Shown: positions 25,773 through 35,100 of the stretch, in pieces
Layout: each line of letters begins with the position of its first letter
Numbering within the stretch: position 1 is the stretch's first letter
Assembly: GCA_964592375.1 (NCBI GenBank)
Contig: CAZQDP010000003.1
Span: 22,071-86,070, forward strand
Length of the DNA stretch: 64,000 nucleotides
Reading direction: 5' to 3'
Source of the DNA: CAZQDP01 sp964592375
GTDB lineage: Bacteria > Bacillota > Clostridia > RUG12999
Made by a program: the position numbers and the translations under genes
Notes under the pieces: generated by a model
The model's database searches: none
The model's input: only the letters and a program-made list of their open reading frames with translations
Told to the model about the DNA's origin: nothing

Positions 25773-25810
25773 ACGATAGGCGCATCATGCAGGCAGGAAG
25801 CGCCTATCGT
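25773..25810 (-). terminator. Terminator of the RCC1-repeat gene
   Basis: Perfect 11-bp stem ACGATAGGCGC (25773-25783) / GCGCCTATCGT (25800-25810). On the minus strand it is followed by a T-rich stretch (TTGCCTTTTTGATTTTT). The remaining 25565-25932 holds the 5' region of the giant gene and nothing else I can identify. Confidence 0.8.
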
Positions 25811-25932
25811 AGAACAAGTTTATTTATAAATAGTATAGTCATTTATGAACCAAAGCCATATCAAATTATTTTCATGCAAAAAGGTACAACCAAATAAGAA
25901 AGCGTATATTGGAAAATAAATCAACGATGAAA

Positions 25933-27585
25933 TCAAGATTCCTCAGGAATATAAGCATAAACATCTAAAGGATAAGGCCGAAATTGTACCGGTGTTTTGA
26001 TAAATTGGTCTTTACGGCCATACCATTTACTTTGATTAGAGTCTCCCCATGTCCATACAGAATTATCTGTGCAAATAGCAAATGCCATGCCCTTGAAAAT
26101 CTTAATATGAGCAACACTGCCAAGCTCCTTTGCTTGAACAGGAGTGGTGGTATCTTTGTTATTTCCATTTCCCAGCTGATAAAATTGATTATCACCCCAA
26201 CCCCATACGGTTCCATCTTTTTTAATTACCACTATGTTGCGATCAGAGGTAGAAATTCTCTTCACATCGGTAATGTCATCAAATCGCTGCGGTGCGCTGA
26301 TGATGGTATCGTCTTTAAAAACGTCCTCCTTGTTTTGTCCCCAAAGCCATACACTGCCATCNNNNNNNNNNNNNNNNNNNNNNNNNNNNNNNNNNNNNNN
26401 NNNNNNNNNNNNNNNNNNNNNNNNNNNNNNNNNNNNNNNNNNNNNNNNNNNNNNNNNNNNNCCATCCTTTTTAATGGCCAAGGAGAAACGTAACCCTGTA
26501 CTGATTGCGGCAACATCATAAAAATTAGGTATTTGCACGGGATCTATCCTCTCGGTATTTGTTCCGTCGCCTAACTGTCCAAAATAGTTTTCTCCAAACG
26601 ACCATACAGTGCCATCTTTTTTAAGAACGAGAACATGGGCATCATAGGCTGAGATGGCAATTGAATCTTTTAGATCCGGATACTCTTTTCTTGAGTAATT
26701 ATCTGTGGCATCATTGGCATGATATCGTAGGACACGACCATCTTTATGCAATACATAGAGGTTATTCGTCTTTCCTGAGGCCACAGCTATTGCGTCTTTA
26801 ATAGAATGAAGAACTGTTTTTCTGCGCATGATGTATTGATAATCCCATTCATAAATGGAACAATCTGAATTAATCATTATATTAGCCGATGCAATTGATG
26901 CAAAAGAAGAATTGTTTGATATTATTTCAAGATGAGGCGCTTCAGTGGGCAACGCGGCAGGCTTGTCGGTTGATGCTATACTTGCAGGTTCAAACGATGG
27001 CTTAGAATCCTCTTGAAATGGGTAATTGCCGCTTTTTATTTGCGCAATAATGAGATCGGGTGATTGCTCAAAAGCAGAAAGTGAGGCCCCAGAATCGGAG
27101 ATGATAATGACATCGTCCTGATAAAAAACATATTTCTCCAGCGCATCTACCAATGCTCGAAGCGGAATAAAGGTTCTATCTTCATAAAGCTGGGCAGCCA
27201 CATCAATATCCTGTTTTTGACCATTGACCAAGATGGAACGCTCTCCAATTGTAAATTTGACTTCCTTATCCGAAATAGTGACACATGCAGTCTGCATCTC
27301 TTCGCTCCAAGTAACGGCGGCACCAAAGCTTTCGGCAATTATACGAAGCGGCAGAAAAGTCCTGTCTTCATCAATGTATGGCGTAATGAGTGGATTGGAT
27401 GGGTCAATGGGTTTTGCTACACCTTTGTGATAATAATAATTTTCACCGGATATGAAGATAACGCACTTGCAAAGCACCGAAGATACTTCTTCACTTAATG
27501 CTTGCGATAAAACGGCGAAGGGAGCCACGAATAAACAGCTTGCAAGGACAAACACCAAAAAAATAAATTGCCATTTTCTTGCCAT
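25933..27585 (-). CDS. Secreted protein with copper-amine-oxidase-N domain and RCC1-type repeats (contains assembly gap)
   Basis: About 550 residues as laid out, but 100 N interrupt it. An N-terminal signal peptide (FIFLVFVLASCLFVAPFAVLS) is followed by a copper-amine-oxidase-N stalk (about 45-165, DEDRTFLPLRIIAESFGAAV and EDRTFIPLRALVDALEKYVF), a linker, and RCC1/BNR-like beta-propeller repeats (KKDGTVWSFGENYFGQLGDG, KKDGTVWGWGDNQFYQLGNG). RCC1-like propellers serve protein-protein or ligand binding; the ligand is unknown. The gap falls exactly between two copies of the KKDGxVW motif, so repeat number and frame across it are not known. It points the same way as the giant gene. Confidence 0.8.
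   Translation of the reverse strand: MARKWQFIFLVFVLASCLFVAPFAVLSQALSEEVSSVLCKCVIFISGENYYYHKGVAKPIDPSNPLITPYIDEDRTFLPLRIIAESFGAAVTWSEEMQTACVTISDKEVKFTIGERSILVNGQKQDIDVAAQLYEDRTFIPLRALVDALEKYVFYQDDVIIISDSGASLSAFEQSPDLIIAQIKSGNYPFQEDSKPSFEPASIASTDKPAALPTEAPHLEIISNNSSFASIASANIMINSDCSIYEWDYQYIMRRKTVLHSIKDAIAVASGKTNNLYVLHKDGRVLRYHANDATDNYSRKEYPDLKDSIAISAYDAHVLVLKKDGTVWSFGENYFGQLGDGTNTERIDPVQIPNFYDVAAISTGLRFSLAIKKDXXXXXXXXXXXXXXXXXXXXXXXXXXXXXXXXXXDGSVWLWGQNKEDVFKDDTIISAPQRFDDITDVKRISTSDRNIVVIKKDGTVWGWGDNQFYQLGNGNNKDTTTPVQAKELGSVAHIKIFKGMAFAICTDNSVWTWGDSNQSKWYGRKDQFIKTPVQFRPYPLDVYAYIPEES
26362..26461. other. Assembly gap of 100 N inside RCC1 repeats
   Basis: Exactly 100 N, the usual placeholder for a gap of unknown size. 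Both flanks encode the same repeat motif (AIKKDG before, DGSVWLWG after), so repeat collapse is the likely cause. Confidence 0.95.
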
Positions 27586-27776
27586 AAAAACCCGACCTCC
27601 TTATAAAATAGAGAAAATCATGCTAAAAAACTTGGTGAAGGGGGGCTATCCCTGAGTGCAGGGAAAGTATATGAAAAAAATACCATAAAACACTTTCAAT
27701 GTCAAGTGTTTTCGCGTGATTTAAGAAATGGAAATTACATTGCACATGGCATTTTGCATAGCAACCTTGGTAGGTA

Positions 27777-27805
27777 TTGACGGTGTATGGGCTTTGTGCT
27801 ATGAT
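27777..27805 (+). promoter_or_regulatory. Promoter of the iron alcohol dehydrogenase gene
   Basis: TTGACG (27777-27782) and TATGAT (27800-27805) with 17-base spacing, upstream of the long palindrome and the gene at 27976. Confidence 0.6.
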
Positions 27806-27844
27806 ATGAGGCATATAGTAAAAAATGCTTTGAGTTATGTGAGT

Positions 27845-27953
27845 AAGGACACCTCTAAAAACTCTGGGCGGCGAGCCTTGCGGGTTTTTCTTCCTTGCAA
27901 TACGAAAAAATCCCTCGCAATTTTGCTATTCCAGAGTTTTCAGAGGTACCCTT
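27845..27953. repeat. 109-bp imperfect palindromic element (MITE-like) in the 5' UTR
   Basis: Outer arms of 23 bases (from AAGGACACCTCT to its counterpart AGAGGTACCCTT) match with three mismatches. An inner pair TTGCG...TTTTTC / GAAAAAA...CGCAA adds further stem, so the whole stretch can fold into one long hairpin. It lies between the promoter at 27777-27805 and the ADH start. It has the size and symmetry of a non-autonomous miniature element, but no second copy was seen in this window. Confidence 0.6.
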
Positions 27954-27975
27954 AAATAAATTTAGGAGGAGCCAT

Positions 27976-29151
27976 ATGCAAAATTTTATGTATTACGCAC
28001 CGACAAAGGTGCACTTTGGCAAGGGCATGCAGCACAAGGTTGGAGAAATCATTAAAAGCTATGGTTATCAAAAGATACTGCTGATGTATGGCGGTGGCAG
28101 TATTGTTCGAACAGGCCTTTATGACCAGGTTGTCGACTCACTTTCGGAGTGTGGCATTGCATATACGCAGATAAACGGCGTTACGCCCAATCCCAAGCTT
28201 GCTTTTGTGAAAAAAGCCATTGCGCTTTGCAGAATGGAAAAGGTGGAGCTGATTTTGGCGGTGGGTGGCGGCAGCGTGATTGATGCGGCGAAGGTAACGG
28301 CAATTGGCGCTGTGCACCATATTGATCCTTGGAAGTTTTCGCAAAAGGAGGCAATCCCTACCGGTGCGCTTCCTGTGGGCACCATTTTGACGCTTGCGGC
28401 ATCCGGCAGTGAAATGAGCGCTTCGGCTGTGATTACAAATGAGGAAGGCCTGCTCAAAAGAGGATTTGGGTCAGATTATAACCGGCCGCTGTTTTCTATT
28501 TTAAATCCGGAGCTCACCTTCACGGTGGATCCTTACCAAACTGCATGTGGCATTGTGGACATTTTGATGCATACCATGGAGCGATATTTTAGTATTGGGT
28601 CAAACACGCAGCTAACAGACGGAATAGCACTGACACTGATGGCATCGGTGATTGCGGCCGGAGCAAGAGTGATGATAGATCCACAAGATTATGAAGCAAG
28701 GGCTACGCTCATGTGGGCCGGAAGTCTTTCTCATAATGATTTAACCGGAGTGGGGCGCAGTGTGTTTATGCCATGCCATCAAATCGAGCACGAAGTGAGC
28801 GGAATGTATGATTTTGTGGCACATGGTGCAGGGCTTGCGGTTGTGTTCCCAGCATGGGCGAAGTATGTATATAAAGAAAATCCTGCAAGATTTGCGCAGT
28901 TTGCTTCCCATGTATGGGGATATCATGTGGACTTTGAGAATTTGGAGAATGCTGCCGAGGCAGGCATTGCGGCAACTGAGAAATTCTTTGCGCAAATCGG
29001 CATGCCAATAAGACTCTCGCAGCTTGGTATTGGAGAGGAAAAGTTTGAAGAGCTTGCAGAAAAATGCACCTTTTTTGGTAAAAGAACGCTTGCGGGACAA
29101 AAAACATTAGGACAGAAAGAAATAATAGAAATATTCACACTTGCAAAATAG
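27976..29151 (+). CDS. Iron-containing alcohol dehydrogenase (BdhA-like)
   Basis: A 391-residue group III (iron) alcohol dehydrogenase. It has the N-terminal MYYAPTKVHFGKG, the nucleotide-binding GGGSIVRTGLYD and AVGGGSVIDAAKV, and metal-site residues in DILMHTMERYF and HQIEHEVSGMYDFVAHGAG. It likely reduces aldehydes to alcohols with NAD(P)H, close to butanol dehydrogenases of clostridia and the YqhD type. ATG 27976 has AGGAGG 7 bases upstream; in-frame codons before it lie within the palindromic element. It converges with the AraC gene at 29168, only 16 bases away, with no terminator between. Confidence 0.93.
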   Translation: MQNFMYYAPTKVHFGKGMQHKVGEIIKSYGYQKILLMYGGGSIVRTGLYDQVVDSLSECGIAYTQINGVTPNPKLAFVKKAIALCRMEKVELILAVGGGSVIDAAKVTAIGAVHHIDPWKFSQKEAIPTGALPVGTILTLAASGSEMSASAVITNEEGLLKRGFGSDYNRPLFSILNPELTFTVDPYQTACGIVDILMHTMERYFSIGSNTQLTDGIALTLMASVIAAGARVMIDPQDYEARATLMWAGSLSHNDLTGVGRSVFMPCHQIEHEVSGMYDFVAHGAGLAVVFPAWAKYVYKENPARFAQFASHVWGYHVDFENLENAAEAGIAATEKFFAQIGMPIRLSQLGIGEEKFEELAEKCTFFGKRTLAGQKTLGQKEIIEIFTLAK

Positions 29152-29167
29152 TCTTCCTGTGCCTCAC

Positions 29168-30016
29168 TCAAAGGATTTTGCATGCAGAGGGCGGAAATCC
29201 CTGCAGTTGCTTAAACACCCTGGCGAAATAATTTGGGTTATTATAGCCCGTAAAAATCGCCACTTGCGATACGGTGAGTTCTCCGGTGCCAAGAAGGCTT
29301 CTGGCATGCTCGCAGCGTACGATATTTAAGTAAGCCATGGGAGAATAACCTGTATGGCTACGGAAGAGGCGGCACAGATGTGCAGGGCAGCAGGAAGCAA
29401 TTTTTGCTAAAGCAAAAAGCGTGATATCCTCATCAAAGTGATGATTGATATAGTCTACCACCAGCTTAATATCCCGAGTAGCACCGGCATTTTTCATTTT
29501 TTTGCTGACATGAATATATTTCGCATATAGTCTTGCGATCACAAGGTAAAAATACGCCTTTGCTTCCATTTCCCATCCGGTATGTTTTTCTCTAAAGCAT
29601 ATCAAAATATTGCTAATCTGCTTTTCTAAGATTGCATCCTCTAAAATGAAGTTGACAAATTGCACCTTGCCTGCAAATAGCGGGCTGATATACTCCTTGT
29701 GAGCAATGTCCATGGAGCTGCTGTCTATCATTGCACGACCGATTTTGATGCACGCATATTTGCAGCCGGTAGAAAAGCGAACGGAGCGGTGAAGCTCGTT
29801 CGGATTGACAATGCCCGTAGCGCCTGCACAAAGGGTATAAGAAGTGCCGTCAATGGAGAATTCTACGCTTCCGGTAAATACATGAAAAAGCTCCAACGCT
29901 TCATGTCCATGAAGCGGACAACCCACGCCCCCACTGGCGGTGGTGTGGTCATCCAAAGAAGCTTGAAAGGCCTCGCTTACGAAAGATTCCAGCTCTTTTA
30001 AGTCTTGATAAAACAT
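29168..30016 (-). CDS. AraC-family regulator with cupin sensor domain
   Basis: A 282-residue protein. The N-terminal cupin-like half (CPLHGHEALELFHVFTGSVEF, LCAGATGIVNPNELHRS) would bind a sugar. The C-terminal AraC DNA-binding half has two helix-turn-helix motifs (ITLFALAKIASCCPAHLCRLF and ELTVSQVAIFTGYNNPNYFARVFKQ). It converges with the ADH gene; the beta-mannosidase and a small membrane protein lie on the other side, and it may control those. RBS AAAGGAG precedes the ATG. Confidence 0.9.
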   Translation of the reverse strand: MFYQDLKELESFVSEAFQASLDDHTTASGGVGCPLHGHEALELFHVFTGSVEFSIDGTSYTLCAGATGIVNPNELHRSVRFSTGCKYACIKIGRAMIDSSSMDIAHKEYISPLFAGKVQFVNFILEDAILEKQISNILICFREKHTGWEMEAKAYFYLVIARLYAKYIHVSKKMKNAGATRDIKLVVDYINHHFDEDITLFALAKIASCCPAHLCRLFRSHTGYSPMAYLNIVRCEHARSLLGTGELTVSQVAIFTGYNNPNYFARVFKQLQGFPPSACKIL

Positions 30017-30268
30017 AGAACTTGCTCCTTTTTATACAGGCAAACTTTTTTGAAAAATAGCAAAAGAGATAAAACTTTAAAAAATAGTAATGTTATTTCA
30101 TTTTATCATCTTTCATCTTAAATTTCAATATATTTGCAAAAATTGTGCTATAAAAAGTCAAAATACGTGGGGACAAAAGCAGAAAATGCTGATATGATAA
30201 TAATAAAGCGTGCGAAAAAAGTATTTGTGGTGAGGTAAAAATCATATTGGGGATTTGCTCTTTTTGTG

Positions 30269-30297
30269 TTGCACATGCCAAAAGCAAGTGGTATAAT
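30269..30297 (+). promoter_or_regulatory. Promoter upstream of the small membrane protein and beta-mannosidase
   Basis: TTGCAC (30269-30274) and TATAAT (30292-30297) with 17-base spacing. The rest of the 30017-30352 gap shows nothing further except AT-rich sequence. Confidence 0.7.
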
Positions 30298-30352
30298 GCA
30301 TGTATGTGAATAATATAAAAACGATAAGTCGAAAGTGAGGATTTTCCCATAT

Positions 30353-30922
30353 ATGAAGATGCAGCAAAAACAAAAAATGAACAAAAGAGCATTTGTAGCC
30401 GTTCTAGTCATTGGAGCCATGCTGTTGCCTTTGGCAACAGGAGTGGTTTATCTGGTGGCATATTCGATTTCTAAAAGCATCCAGCAAAACACCCAAGCGG
30501 AGCAGAAGACAAACAAAGCTGAGCCTGTTGTGGGTGGTGTTGTCTTTCTGCCTCAGGTAAAAGCCGTAGCAGTAGACCAAAAAATTATGGTAAACGTGCG
30601 CGCATCTGTTCCGGATGGCACGATTGCAAAGGTTAATTTGTTAACGCAGGATGCAAAAAAGAGCTTTTCACAAGCCATTGCATTTCAAGGCGGCAGTGCT
30701 GACACGGTTATTCTCATCGGCGAGACTACCCCAAAGGAGCTAAAGGGCATTATTGTGTTTGACCCGAGCAAGGACAGCCAGTCGCTTAGCGTCATCGACT
30801 ATTTTGGGGAAAACGGAAGCAGGCTTACGGGTACAAATGTATTTGCTTATGATGCGCAAGGGCAGGAGTACAAGTACACCACAGATTTTTTTGCGATTAC
30901 GCAGGACGAAAAAAAGGGATGA
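30353..30922 (+). CDS. Small membrane-anchored or secreted protein of unknown function
   Basis: About 189 residues from ATG 30353 (GTG 30335 would add six). A basic start (MKMQQKQKMNKRAF) leads into a hydrophobic segment (VAVLVIGAMLLPLATGVVYLVAYSI), so it is a single-pass or secreted protein with the rest outside the cell. The outer part is a beta-rich domain with no motif I recognise (VKAVAVDQKIMVNVRASV, VIDYFGENGSRLTG). It lies directly upstream of the beta-mannosidase, 65 bases away, and probably shares its promoter. Function unknown. Confidence 0.7.
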   Translation: MKMQQKQKMNKRAFVAVLVIGAMLLPLATGVVYLVAYSISKSIQQNTQAEQKTNKAEPVVGGVVFLPQVKAVAVDQKIMVNVRASVPDGTIAKVNLLTQDAKKSFSQAIAFQGGSADTVILIGETTPKELKGIIVFDPSKDSQSLSVIDYFGENGSRLTGTNVFAYDAQGQEYKYTTDFFAITQDEKKG

Positions 30923-30987
30923 TTGATGCTGATGCACTATGATAAGGCGTGATCATTTGCTTTGTTTGCACAAAAGAAGGGATGATA

Positions 30988-33438
30988 ATGATGGAAAAAA
31001 TTGGTCTTGGTGGTCAGTGGGTTTTATCCGGAGAAAATTTGAAAGAGCCCATTCAAGGGCAGGTGCCCGGTTCGGTAAACCACGATATGTTTGTGCAGGG
31101 GTTGCTGCCGGATCCTTTTTATCGCGACAATGAGGATGTATACTTGGCGGCGGCGGAACATGACTATGTATACGAAAGATTTTTTCGGGTTACGCCGTCG
31201 CAATTGCTGGCAGATGAGGTGGTACTGGTTTGCAAGGGCATTGATACGCTCAGTGATATCATCATCAATGATCAGCTGATTTCAAGCACGAATAATATGC
31301 ATAGAACCTATGAATTTGATGTAAAAAATGTGCTTGTAGCAGGAGAAAATACAATTAAAATCAAGCTATATTCACCTCTTCGGTACTGCCGCGAGAAGCA
31401 CGAAATTGAAGCCTTGTTTTCGCCGGGCGAGGGCGTGAAGGGTGTGCCGCATCTGCGCAAGGCCCATTGCATGTTTGGGTGGGACTGGGGCCCGAGAATA
31501 CCCGATGCAGGCATTTGGCGTGATATAGATATTGAGTGCCGTAGCGCTTCTGTGATTGAAGAGGTGCGTTTTACCCAAAATCATAAGGAGGGCTGCGTTA
31601 CACTGGGAGCGCAGGTTGCCATTAAGCATTTTGGAGCCAAAAACACTACCTTGAAAATGTTCATTGGTGGCGTTTGCAAGGCGCAGAGCGATGGACAAGC
31701 ATTATCGGCAGATATTGAAAACCCCATCTTATGGCAGGTAACAGGCTATGGCGAACAAACCCTGTACAATGTTGAGATAAAGCTCTTTGAGGGAGAGACG
31801 GAGATAGACAGCAAAACATATCAAATTGGCCTTCGAACGGTAAAAATCGTTCAAAATGAAGATCAGTGGGGGAAGAGCTTTTATTTTGAGGTCAATGGTA
31901 TTCCCGTCTTTATGAAAGGCGGCAATTATATTCCGGAAGACAATTTACTCGCAAGATGTAGCAGAGAAAAAACGCGCAAGCTGCTTTTAAACGCCAAGAA
32001 AGCCAATCACAACATGGTTCGGGTATGGGGCGGTGGCATTTATCCGCCGGATTATTTTTATGAAATATGCGATGAGCTCGGTTTGCTTGTATGGCAGGAC
32101 TTGATGTTTGCTTGCTGCGTATATCCCGGCGATGAGGAATTTTTAGATAATATCACCATAGAGGCAAAGCAAAATATTCTGCGCATTTCGCATCATGCCT
32201 GCCTTGGGCTTGTGTGCGGCAACAATGAATGCGAGGAAGGCTTTGAACACTGGGGGTGGAAAAATAAATATCCCCATAAGGTTGGTGAATTTATACGCCA
32301 ATACGAGGTTGTGCTCAAAGGTGCGGTCAAAGCTGCAAATCCAAATGTTTTTTACTGGCCCTCTTCCGCTTCTGCAGGTGGCGGCTGCTATGGAACAAGG
32401 GATTACGACAGGGGAGATACCCATTACTGGGAGGTATGGCATTTTAAAAAGCCATTTACCGAATATCGGAAATACCATTTCAGATTTGCATCTGAGTTTG
32501 GTTTTCAATCCTTCCCAAGCATGGAAACAATCAAGAGCTTTACGGAGGATGCAGATAGAAATATTTTTTCGTACATCATGGAGAAGCATCAGCGCCACGG
32601 CAGTGCCAACGGTACAATTTTGTATTATCTGTCTCAAACGTTGCGCTACCCTAAGGATTTTGAAAGTCTATTGTATGCGTCACAGGTATTGCAAGCAGAA
32701 GCCATACGCTATGGTGTTGAGCACTGGCGAAGAAACAGAAATGGCATGCGTTGTATGGGCTCTATTTACTGGCAACTAAATGACTGCTGGCCTGTAGCCT
32801 CATGGTCCAGTATCGACTATTACGGAAGGTGGAAGGCGCTTCACTATAGTGCAAAGCGATTTTATGCACCGGTGCTTATTTCCGTTTGTGAGGATGGTTG
32901 CGGCGCCGAAATTCATGTAACGAATGATAACACAAAGGCATTCTCAGGTCATATGACTTGGGCAATAAAGGATACCTCCGGCAAAGAGGTTGCATGCGGG
33001 CAGAAGGATATTTGCGTTGAGCCGCTTAGCGATTTATTGGCGGAGCAGTGCAGTTATGCGCCGCTAAGTGAAGGGGAAGCGCGTCGCAAGCTGTATCTTG
33101 AATACCGCCTGAGCAAGGATGGTAGATATGTATCCGGTGGGAATGCATATTTTACACCCATTAAACATTTTGACCTTACAGAGCCGGGGCTGAAAGTGCA
33201 GGTGCGCAAGGAGGAGGATGGACTTTGTTTGGCCGTATCCGCAGAGTCTCTTGCTGTCTATGTAGCGCTTGCCATTGAAGGTGCGGATGTGATTTTTGAG
33301 GATAACTATTTTGATCTTTCGGCTGGGGAAACCAGAGAGGTTAGAGTGAAATTTGAGGATATGTCAAGCATGCTTTCGGAAGAAGAAGTGCGTGCGAAGA
33401 TTCAAATTCGGAGTTTATACCAATCATATACCATATAA
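30988..33438 (+). CDS. GH2 beta-mannosidase
   Basis: About 816 residues with the GH2 beta-mannosidase layout: sugar-binding N-terminal domain (GGQWVLSGENLKEPIQGQVPG), the Ig-like domains, and the TIM barrel with MVRVWGGGIYPPDYFYE. The acid/base Glu is in GLVCGNNECEEGFE and the nucleophile Glu in FRFASEFGFQSFPS. It should release beta-mannose from manno-oligosaccharides or the N-glycan core. No signal peptide. Start ATG 30988 or 30991 is set by AAGAAGGG 30974-30981; the longer frame from 30949 has no such signal. Together with the GH38 enzyme it suggests use of mannose-rich glycans. Confidence 0.92.
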   Translation: MMEKIGLGGQWVLSGENLKEPIQGQVPGSVNHDMFVQGLLPDPFYRDNEDVYLAAAEHDYVYERFFRVTPSQLLADEVVLVCKGIDTLSDIIINDQLISSTNNMHRTYEFDVKNVLVAGENTIKIKLYSPLRYCREKHEIEALFSPGEGVKGVPHLRKAHCMFGWDWGPRIPDAGIWRDIDIECRSASVIEEVRFTQNHKEGCVTLGAQVAIKHFGAKNTTLKMFIGGVCKAQSDGQALSADIENPILWQVTGYGEQTLYNVEIKLFEGETEIDSKTYQIGLRTVKIVQNEDQWGKSFYFEVNGIPVFMKGGNYIPEDNLLARCSREKTRKLLLNAKKANHNMVRVWGGGIYPPDYFYEICDELGLLVWQDLMFACCVYPGDEEFLDNITIEAKQNILRISHHACLGLVCGNNECEEGFEHWGWKNKYPHKVGEFIRQYEVVLKGAVKAANPNVFYWPSSASAGGGCYGTRDYDRGDTHYWEVWHFKKPFTEYRKYHFRFASEFGFQSFPSMETIKSFTEDADRNIFSYIMEKHQRHGSANGTILYYLSQTLRYPKDFESLLYASQVLQAEAIRYGVEHWRRNRNGMRCMGSIYWQLNDCWPVASWSSIDYYGRWKALHYSAKRFYAPVLISVCEDGCGAEIHVTNDNTKAFSGHMTWAIKDTSGKEVACGQKDICVEPLSDLLAEQCSYAPLSEGEARRKLYLEYRLSKDGRYVSGGNAYFTPIKHFDLTEPGLKVQVRKEEDGLCLAVSAESLAVYVALAIEGADVIFEDNYFDLSAGETREVRVKFEDMSSMLSEEEVRAKIQIRSLYQSYTI

Positions 33439-33459
33439 AAAAACGCATTTTTAAAAAAA

Positions 33460-33493
33460 CTGCAAAAGCCACTTGTGGCCTTTGCAGGTTTTT
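33460..33493 (+). terminator. Terminator after beta-mannosidase
   Basis: CTGCAAAAGCCAC (33460-33472) pairs with GTGGCCTTTGCAG (33475-33487, one mismatch), followed by GTTTTT. Confidence 0.88.
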
Positions 33494-33526
33494 GATATAA
33501 TAAGAAAAACGAAAGGGGAATAGTTT

Positions 33527-34054
33527 ATGAAAAAATTATTTTTATTGGCATTGATTTCCACCTTGCTCACTGTAAACTTGATATCCTGCAAAAACGAAGC
33601 AAACAATACTGCTCCGCCGTATGCCTATGAGAAAATGGCTCTTTATACACCTATACCGGCCTCACCCACCACTATTTTAAGAGAAAGCACAAAAGAGCTG
33701 TTTGGATTATCTCGCAAAATAATGGTAGAGCGATACGGGCCGGAGTTGCAATCCTCTAGCAACGGACCTATCTATACCTATGGCGATATGCCAGCGTCCT
33801 TTGGGGCGGATGATGTGCGAGGCGTTTTTCAAATCATCGTAGGTGGTGACCCGTTTATTTTCCTCAATGGGATTACAAGAGATATGACTTTCGAGCAGAT
33901 TAAAAAAGACATGGGCATCGCCCCCACAGAGGGGAAAAATGCGGCAGATGGTCTATATACCGCCAGCTATTTGGTGGATGGGAAATATGAAATTGTTTTG
34001 TCGGGGGAAAATAAAGACAGTAAAATCAGAGATATCAAAATTCTTTTGAAATAA
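33527..34054 (+). CDS. Putative lipoprotein of unknown function
   Basis: A 175-residue protein with a lipoprotein signal peptide: MKKLFLLALISTLLTVNLISC, where LISC is a lipobox with Cys21 as the acylation site. The mature part contains FGLSRKIMVERYGPE, GVFQIIVGGDPFIF and DMTFEQIKKDMGI, a pattern reminiscent of small membrane-tethered domains seen in Firmicutes, but no family is assigned. It stands alone between the beta-mannosidase and the PocR regulator. RBS AAAGGGG precedes ATG 33527. Confidence 0.75.
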   Translation: MKKLFLLALISTLLTVNLISCKNEANNTAPPYAYEKMALYTPIPASPTTILRESTKELFGLSRKIMVERYGPELQSSSNGPIYTYGDMPASFGADDVRGVFQIIVGGDPFIFLNGITRDMTFEQIKKDMGIAPTEGKNAADGLYTASYLVDGKYEIVLSGENKDSKIRDIKILLK

Positions 34055-34120
34055 AAGGTGTTTCATTTACCCTTGCAAAATATCCTTGTTGCCGCTTGAC
34101 TTGCGGATAGGAGAAAAAGC

Positions 34121-34963
34121 ATGAACCAAAAATCAATCGAAAAAATATTGAAGGATTTTTATGAGGTTACCTCCATTCGTGTATTGTTTCGATCCTATGA
34201 GCACAAAACCGGGACCAGGTATCCGCCGAAGTCTTTTGAAACTTTTTGCAGTCTTATTCGGTGCAATCCGCGAATTGAGGATATGTGCCAAGCGTGTGAT
34301 GCTCATGCCTTTGAAATGGCAAACCAGACCGGAAAGGTATATGTATATCAATGTCACATGGGCCTTACCGAAGCGGTGGCACCGGTGTTTGTGCAAGGCA
34401 AGGCGGTTGGGTGTTTGATGATGGGGCAGACCTTAGATAAGCCGCCCAGTGAACAGCTCTGGCAAGAGGTCTATGCAAAATGCAGAGATTGTGAAACGCA
34501 GATGCTAATGCTTCGGGATGCTTTTATGAACATACCCTATACCTCTCCATCTCGCATAGGGGCCGCCGCCGGCATTTTGCAAATGGGTGCGGCTTATATT
34601 TATCTTTCAAAGGCCATTGAACTATCCGGCAAGCCGCTTGTGGGCAGATTGGAGCAGTTCTTAGAAGAAAATCCCCGTCAACATGCGTCCCTTCAGTGGA
34701 TTGCACAGCATTTTCATGTCAGTGTATCGTATGTAAGCCATAAAATCAAGGAGGATACTGGGCTATCATTTACCACCTATGTCAATACTGTGAAAACGAA
34801 GCAGGCCAAGGAACTGCTTGAAATGACGGGCAGTAGCATTTCTCAAATTGCCGTGGCACTCGGATATAGTGATGCCAGCTACTTTTCTCGTGTGTTTAAA
34901 AAAATAGCAGGACGCTCACCGGAGGGATACAGAAAAGACATTTTATCAAAAACCATCACATAA
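34121..34963 (+). CDS. AraC-family regulator with PocR-type sensor domain
   Basis: A 280-residue regulator. The N-terminal part matches the PocR ligand-binding domain: FCSLIRCNPRIEDMCQACDAHAFE with the conserved cysteines, then YQCHMGLTEAVAPVFVQGKAVG and MMGQTL. PocR was first described in cobalamin/propanediol regulation. The C-terminal AraC half has both helix-turn-helix motifs (ASLQWIAQHFHVSVSYVSHKI and SSISQIAVALGYSDASYFSRVFKK). It lies 138 bases before a URO-D-family gene on the same strand, which is the likely target. Confidence 0.9.
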   Translation: MNQKSIEKILKDFYEVTSIRVLFRSYEHKTGTRYPPKSFETFCSLIRCNPRIEDMCQACDAHAFEMANQTGKVYVYQCHMGLTEAVAPVFVQGKAVGCLMMGQTLDKPPSEQLWQEVYAKCRDCETQMLMLRDAFMNIPYTSPSRIGAAAGILQMGAAYIYLSKAIELSGKPLVGRLEQFLEENPRQHASLQWIAQHFHVSVSYVSHKIKEDTGLSFTTYVNTVKTKQAKELLEMTGSSISQIAVALGYSDASYFSRVFKKIAGRSPEGYRKDILSKTIT

Positions 34964-35100
34964 TACCCAAAGCGGAATTTATACTTTTGATAGATAAATG
35001 CTAAATAGTCCATGCCAAAGCAATTTATGCTATTTACCCAAAGGTGCAGTTGTGATAATGTATAGTCATTCTCATAAACTTGATATGGAGGTGACTTGCA

